Below are positions 19,372 through 21,634 of a DNA stretch of 21,634 bases, piece by piece (position 1 is the first letter of the stretch; each line of letters opens with the position of its first letter). Under the pieces are notes generated by a model, which was not told the origin of the DNA, made no database searches, and saw only the letters and a list, made by a program, of their open reading frames with translations. Origin of the DNA: a virus; IMG/VR virus record IMGVR_UViG_3300032087_004846, positions 1 through 21,634 of that record. One strand, 5' to 3'. The translations under genes were made by a program, and so were the position numbers.

Positions 19372-20504
19372 AAATTGGAGTTATCGGAGCTGGTAGATTA
19401 GGTATTTGCTTTGCTCTTCTTTGCGAACAATCTGGATATGAAGTTATTGTTTCTGATTGTAGAGAAGACTATGTAAATGGTCTCCAAAACAAATTCATTC
19501 ATACCAATGAACCTGAAGTACAGAAGATGCTACTTGAGGCAACAAACTTTACTGCTACGACAAGTAATCAGCAAGTAATTGATGAGTGTGATATAATTTA
19601 CACTCTGGTTGCAACACCTTCACGTTCGGATGGAAGTTATAACGTTGAAGCTGTATGGGAGGTAGTGGAAGATATTAAAAAATCTTCTAAATCTGCTGGT
19701 AAATCTTTTGTTGTTGGGTGTACAACAAATCCTGGAGATTGTGCAGAGATTCGGGAAGAGTTGAAAGAATATGGTGTAGAAGTATTTTACAATCCAGAAT
19801 TTATTGCTCAAGGATCCATTATACGTGATTTGAGACGTGCAGATATGGTTCTCATTGGTGGTGATAACAGTTTAGTATATGCAGATCTTTGCGAACTTTA
19901 TCACAAGATTCAGGAAACTGAACCAAAGATTCACTTTATGTCAACTACTTCTGCAGAACTTGTCAAACTTGCAGTTAATTGTTTCCTAACAACAAAAATT
20001 AGCTATGCAAACATGGTTGGACAAGTGATGACTCTCTATGGATTGGAGAATGAAATATCAACTGTTCTTGAAGCAATTGGTGATGATACAAGAGTTGGTC
20101 GTAAATATTTGAAGTATGGATATGGTTTTGGTGGCCCATGTCTTCCTAGAGATAATCGTTCTTTCGGAGCATTTGCAAAAAAACTTGGTCTCAAATTTGA
20201 TTTAGGAAACACTACCGATAATTTCAACAATGAACATGCGAGATTCTTATGTGATTATTTCATATCCAAAAATGTAAATAAACTTCCTTTTTACTTTGAT
20301 TATGTTTCTTATAAAAAAGGAACAGATATTCTTACAGAGAGTCAGCAGTATAGACTTTGTTTAGACCTTCTTTATGCTGGTTATACCGTTTATATTGACG
20401 ATATTGAAACTATTATGGCACAGATTAGAGACGACCTTGATGGATATGGTGAACGGGTTAAGTTTGGCAAACCATCTGAAGAAGTTTATAGGATTGACTT
20501 TTAA
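19368..20504 (+). CDS. UDP-glucose/GDP-mannose 6-dehydrogenase family protein
   Basis: The protein is 378 aa and overlaps nadE by 4 nt. GVIGAGRLGICFALL (4-18) is the NAD-binding loop, TLVATPS (79-85) the conserved VPTP-like block, YNPEFIAQGSIIRDL (141-155) contains the acid/base Glu (E144), AELVKLAVNCFLTTKISYAN (196-215) carries the Lys/Asn pair, and GFGGPCLPRD (253-262) has the catalytic C258. The order matches UGDH/GMD enzymes, which oxidise a nucleotide hexose to the uronic acid with two NAD+. The C-terminal domain is shorter than usual (family about 430 aa) though YKKGTDILTES preserves the FK--TDD-RES block. The choice between UDP-glucose and other donors is open. It follows nadE directly, so an NAD-consuming enzyme is next to an NAD-making one. 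Confidence 0.87.
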   Translation: MKIGVIGAGRLGICFALLCEQSGYEVIVSDCREDYVNGLQNKFIHTNEPEVQKMLLEATNFTATTSNQQVIDECDIIYTLVATPSRSDGSYNVEAVWEVVEDIKKSSKSAGKSFVVGCTTNPGDCAEIREELKEYGVEVFYNPEFIAQGSIIRDLRRADMVLIGGDNSLVYADLCELYHKIQETEPKIHFMSTTSAELVKLAVNCFLTTKISYANMVGQVMTLYGLENEISTVLEAIGDDTRVGRKYLKYGYGFGGPCLPRDNRSFGAFAKKLGLKFDLGNTTDNFNNEHARFLCDYFISKNVNKLPFYFDYVSYKKGTDILTESQQYRLCLDLLYAGYTVYIDDIETIMAQIRDDLDGYGERVKFGKPSEEVYRIDF

Positions 20505-20506
20505 AA

Positions 20507-21313
20507 ATGACACAAGCACTTTTAGATAAAAATAAATCTGCCTTTAAACTTAAGGGTATGGGTCCGATATATTGTATCAATCTGGATGATCAACCAGAAA
20601 GATGGAAGTATATGGAAGATCAATTTAAGTATTGGGAAATTGAAAACTATACTCGCATCTCTGGATATGATGGCCGTGATGATGACTTGAGTGATATACT
20701 CACAGGAAAATATCCTGATAGAGTTTCTTCTGGAGAAATTGGATGTTCTACAAGTCATCTTAAAGCCATCAAGCATTGGTTAGAAACTTCTGATTCTCCT
20801 TATGCGATTATGATGGAAGATGACTGTAGTTTAGAAACGGTAAGGTTTTGGAATTTTACTTGGACTGACTTTTATGCACATGTCCCATATGATTGGGATG
20901 TAGTGCAAATTGCTATTATCTGCACTGGAGACATTCATGTCCGTCTTCATAAAAGATTTGTCAATGATTTTTCTACAGCATGTTATATTATCAATCGTCA
21001 TCATGCAGAAAAACTTTTAAGATTTCATGTTCGTGGTGAAAAGTATAAATTGGATAATGGATGTAAACCAAGACCAGTTGCTGATGATTTGATTTATAAT
21101 TCCGGTAACACTTATTCCATGCCCCTATTAGTCTATAGAACCGAACTTGGGTCTTCTATACACCCAGAGCACGTTGACATCTATCACAAGGGCAATTACC
21201 AGGCTCTCACTAACTTCTGGCAACAGAATGGTGCTAACATTGATATTGTTGATTATATGAACTACGATCCATATCTTGGAAGAATTACGGAACCAACACA
21301 AAGAGATGCTTGA
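20507..21313 (+). CDS. Glycosyltransferase family 25 (LPS-type)
   Basis: The protein is 268 aa. PIYCINLDDQPERWKYMEDQ (20-39) is the GT25 N-terminal block, SGEIGCSTSHLKAIKHWL (75-92) the central G-IGC--SH block, and AIMMEDDCSLE (100-110) the acidic metal-binding EDD, all in order. GT25 enzymes in bacteria add galactose or similar sugars to LPS; animal relatives act on collagen. A later ATG at 20558 would remove 17 residues before the domain and cannot be excluded. It is the last cluster gene. Its TGA stop (21311-21313) lies in the -35 box of the hli promoter. Confidence 0.87.
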   Translation: MTQALLDKNKSAFKLKGMGPIYCINLDDQPERWKYMEDQFKYWEIENYTRISGYDGRDDDLSDILTGKYPDRVSSGEIGCSTSHLKAIKHWLETSDSPYAIMMEDDCSLETVRFWNFTWTDFYAHVPYDWDVVQIAIICTGDIHVRLHKRFVNDFSTACYIINRHHAEKLLRFHVRGEKYKLDNGCKPRPVADDLIYNSGNTYSMPLLVYRTELGSSIHPEHVDIYHKGNYQALTNFWQQNGANIDIVDYMNYDPYLGRITEPTQRDA

Positions 21314-21338
21314 CAGAACTTTACATTTCCTATATAAT
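21310..21338 (+). promoter_or_regulatory. Perfect consensus sigma-70 promoter (TTGACA-17-TATAAT) for hli
   Basis: TTGACA 21310-21315 and TATAAT 21333-21338 are both perfect with a 17-bp spacer. The start near 21345 gives a leader of about 20 nt to hli. The GT25 stop codon is within the -35 box, and no terminator separates the two genes. Confidence 0.85.
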
Positions 21339-21363
21339 TATGTAACAGTTCTTTACAAAGACA

Positions 21364-21582
21364 ATGACCGTAACAACTAATGAGCGTGGACAACAGAATA
21401 TGTGGGCAACTGAACCCACCATGTACATGACTAAAGAAGATCTTGATCGTTATGGTATCGAGACTCATGCTGAAAAAGCAGAGAAACTGAACGGTCGTGT
21501 TGCTATGCTGGGATTCGTCGCAGCAGTCGTTTCCTATGCAACTACTGGTAGCCTGTTCTTCTTCGGTGCATTCGGTATTTGA
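21364..21582 (+). CDS. hli: High-light-inducible protein (single-helix chlorophyll-binding protein)
   Basis: The protein is 72 aa. The chlorophyll-binding motif AEKLNGRVAMLGFVAAVVSY spans 39-58 with E40, N43 and R45 as in the ExxNGRxAMxGF consensus. It starts a single transmembrane helix followed by a Phe/Gly-rich end (SLFFFGAFGI). The polar N-terminus (about 38 residues) is of the longer cyanophage/Synechococcus type. Hli proteins sit in the thylakoid membrane, bind chlorophyll and carotenoid, and protect photosystem II from excess light. Cyanophages carry them to keep photosynthesis running during infection. The gene has its own strong promoter; the gene after it starts 2 nt after the stop. 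Confidence 0.95.
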   Translation: MTVTTNERGQQNMWATEPTMYMTKEDLDRYGIETHAEKAEKLNGRVAMLGFVAAVVSYATTGSLFFFGAFGI

Positions 21583-21584
21583 TT

Positions 21585-21634
21585 ATGGAACACAGCATCG
21601 TTGAACTTTTCACATATTATGTGATTGCTGGAGC
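21585..21634 (+). CDS. Start of an unknown gene, cut by window edge
   Basis: The frame ATGGAACACAGC... gives MEHSIVELFTYYVIAG and runs off the window after 16 codons and two bases. It begins 2 nt after the hli stop, so it is probably co-transcribed with hli. The visible residues are hydrophobic and aromatic, possibly a membrane-protein N-terminus. Too little is visible to name it. Confidence 0.45.
   Translation, partial: MEHSIVELFTYYVIAG

Noticed and set aside
2514-21313. The cluster as a cyanobacterial chromosomal O-antigen island
   Set aside because: Flanking zwf and hli also occur in hosts, but the phage-type tRNA/HNH pair, late promoter motifs, extreme gene packing and absence of Wzx/Wzy or membrane components fit a cyanomyovirus better. 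Not fully excluded without the rest of the contig.
1-21634. CRISPR arrays, insertion sequences, integrase or att sites
   Set aside because: No regularly spaced repeats, transposase motifs or integrase were seen. The only notable direct repeat is the SDR tail duplication.

Overview
The window looks like part of the genome of a T4-like (myovirus) cyanophage of marine Synechococcus or Prochlorococcus. The main reasons are: an AT-rich, wholly co-directional and very tightly packed gene order with many ATGA or longer stop/start overlaps; the 3' end of a glucose-6-phosphate dehydrogenase gene (zwf, a common cyanophage auxiliary gene) at the left edge; a high-light-inducible protein gene (hli) at the right edge; a phage-type tRNA gene abutting an HNH endonuclease gene; and T4-type late promoter motifs (NATAAATA) beside host-type sigma-70 promoters with exact 17-bp spacers. 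Every gene I can support is on the + strand.

Layout. (1) 1-2484, auxiliary and regulatory segment: zwf 3' end, a 50-aa membrane protein, a strong promoter with a structured leader, an HNH endonuclease whose 3' end runs into a tRNA-Pro(UGG), a 2OG-Fe(II) oxygenase, a short Phd/YefM-like antitoxin, three small unknown proteins, and a rho-independent terminator. (2) 2486-11608, first half of a glycan cluster: a cytidylyltransferase, RmlB, RmlC, an RmlD-like SDR, a GDP-mannose 3,5-epimerase, a further SDR, a methyltransferase, a duplicated gene remnant, a UDP-glucose-4-epimerase-like SDR, a GT17-like glycosyltransferase, an exostosin-like protein and a DUF3431-like protein. (3) 11607-21313, second half, starting from its own promoters: a GT2-like enzyme, an RfbH-type 3-dehydratase, three GT11 (fucosyltransferase-like) proteins, a DUF5672-like protein, two more GT-A enzymes, an NAD synthetase, a UDP-glucose/GDP-mannose dehydrogenase and a GT25 enzyme. 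(4) 21310-end: a perfect-consensus promoter, hli and the start of an unknown gene.

How the genes may work together (inference). The sugar-nucleotide enzymes would make several activated sugars (a dTDP-6-deoxyhexose, a GDP-mannose epimer such as GDP-L-galactose, a 3,6-dideoxyhexose and a uronic acid). About nine glycosyltransferases or glycosyltransferase-like proteins would then attach them, either remodelling host LPS or O-antigen during infection or decorating the virion. Several pathways are incomplete here (no RmlA, no CDP-glucose 4,6-dehydratase, no gmd/fcl), so substrates would have to come from the host or from phage genes outside the window. NadE could supply NAD+ to the many NAD(P)-dependent enzymes, or oppose NAD-depleting host defence.
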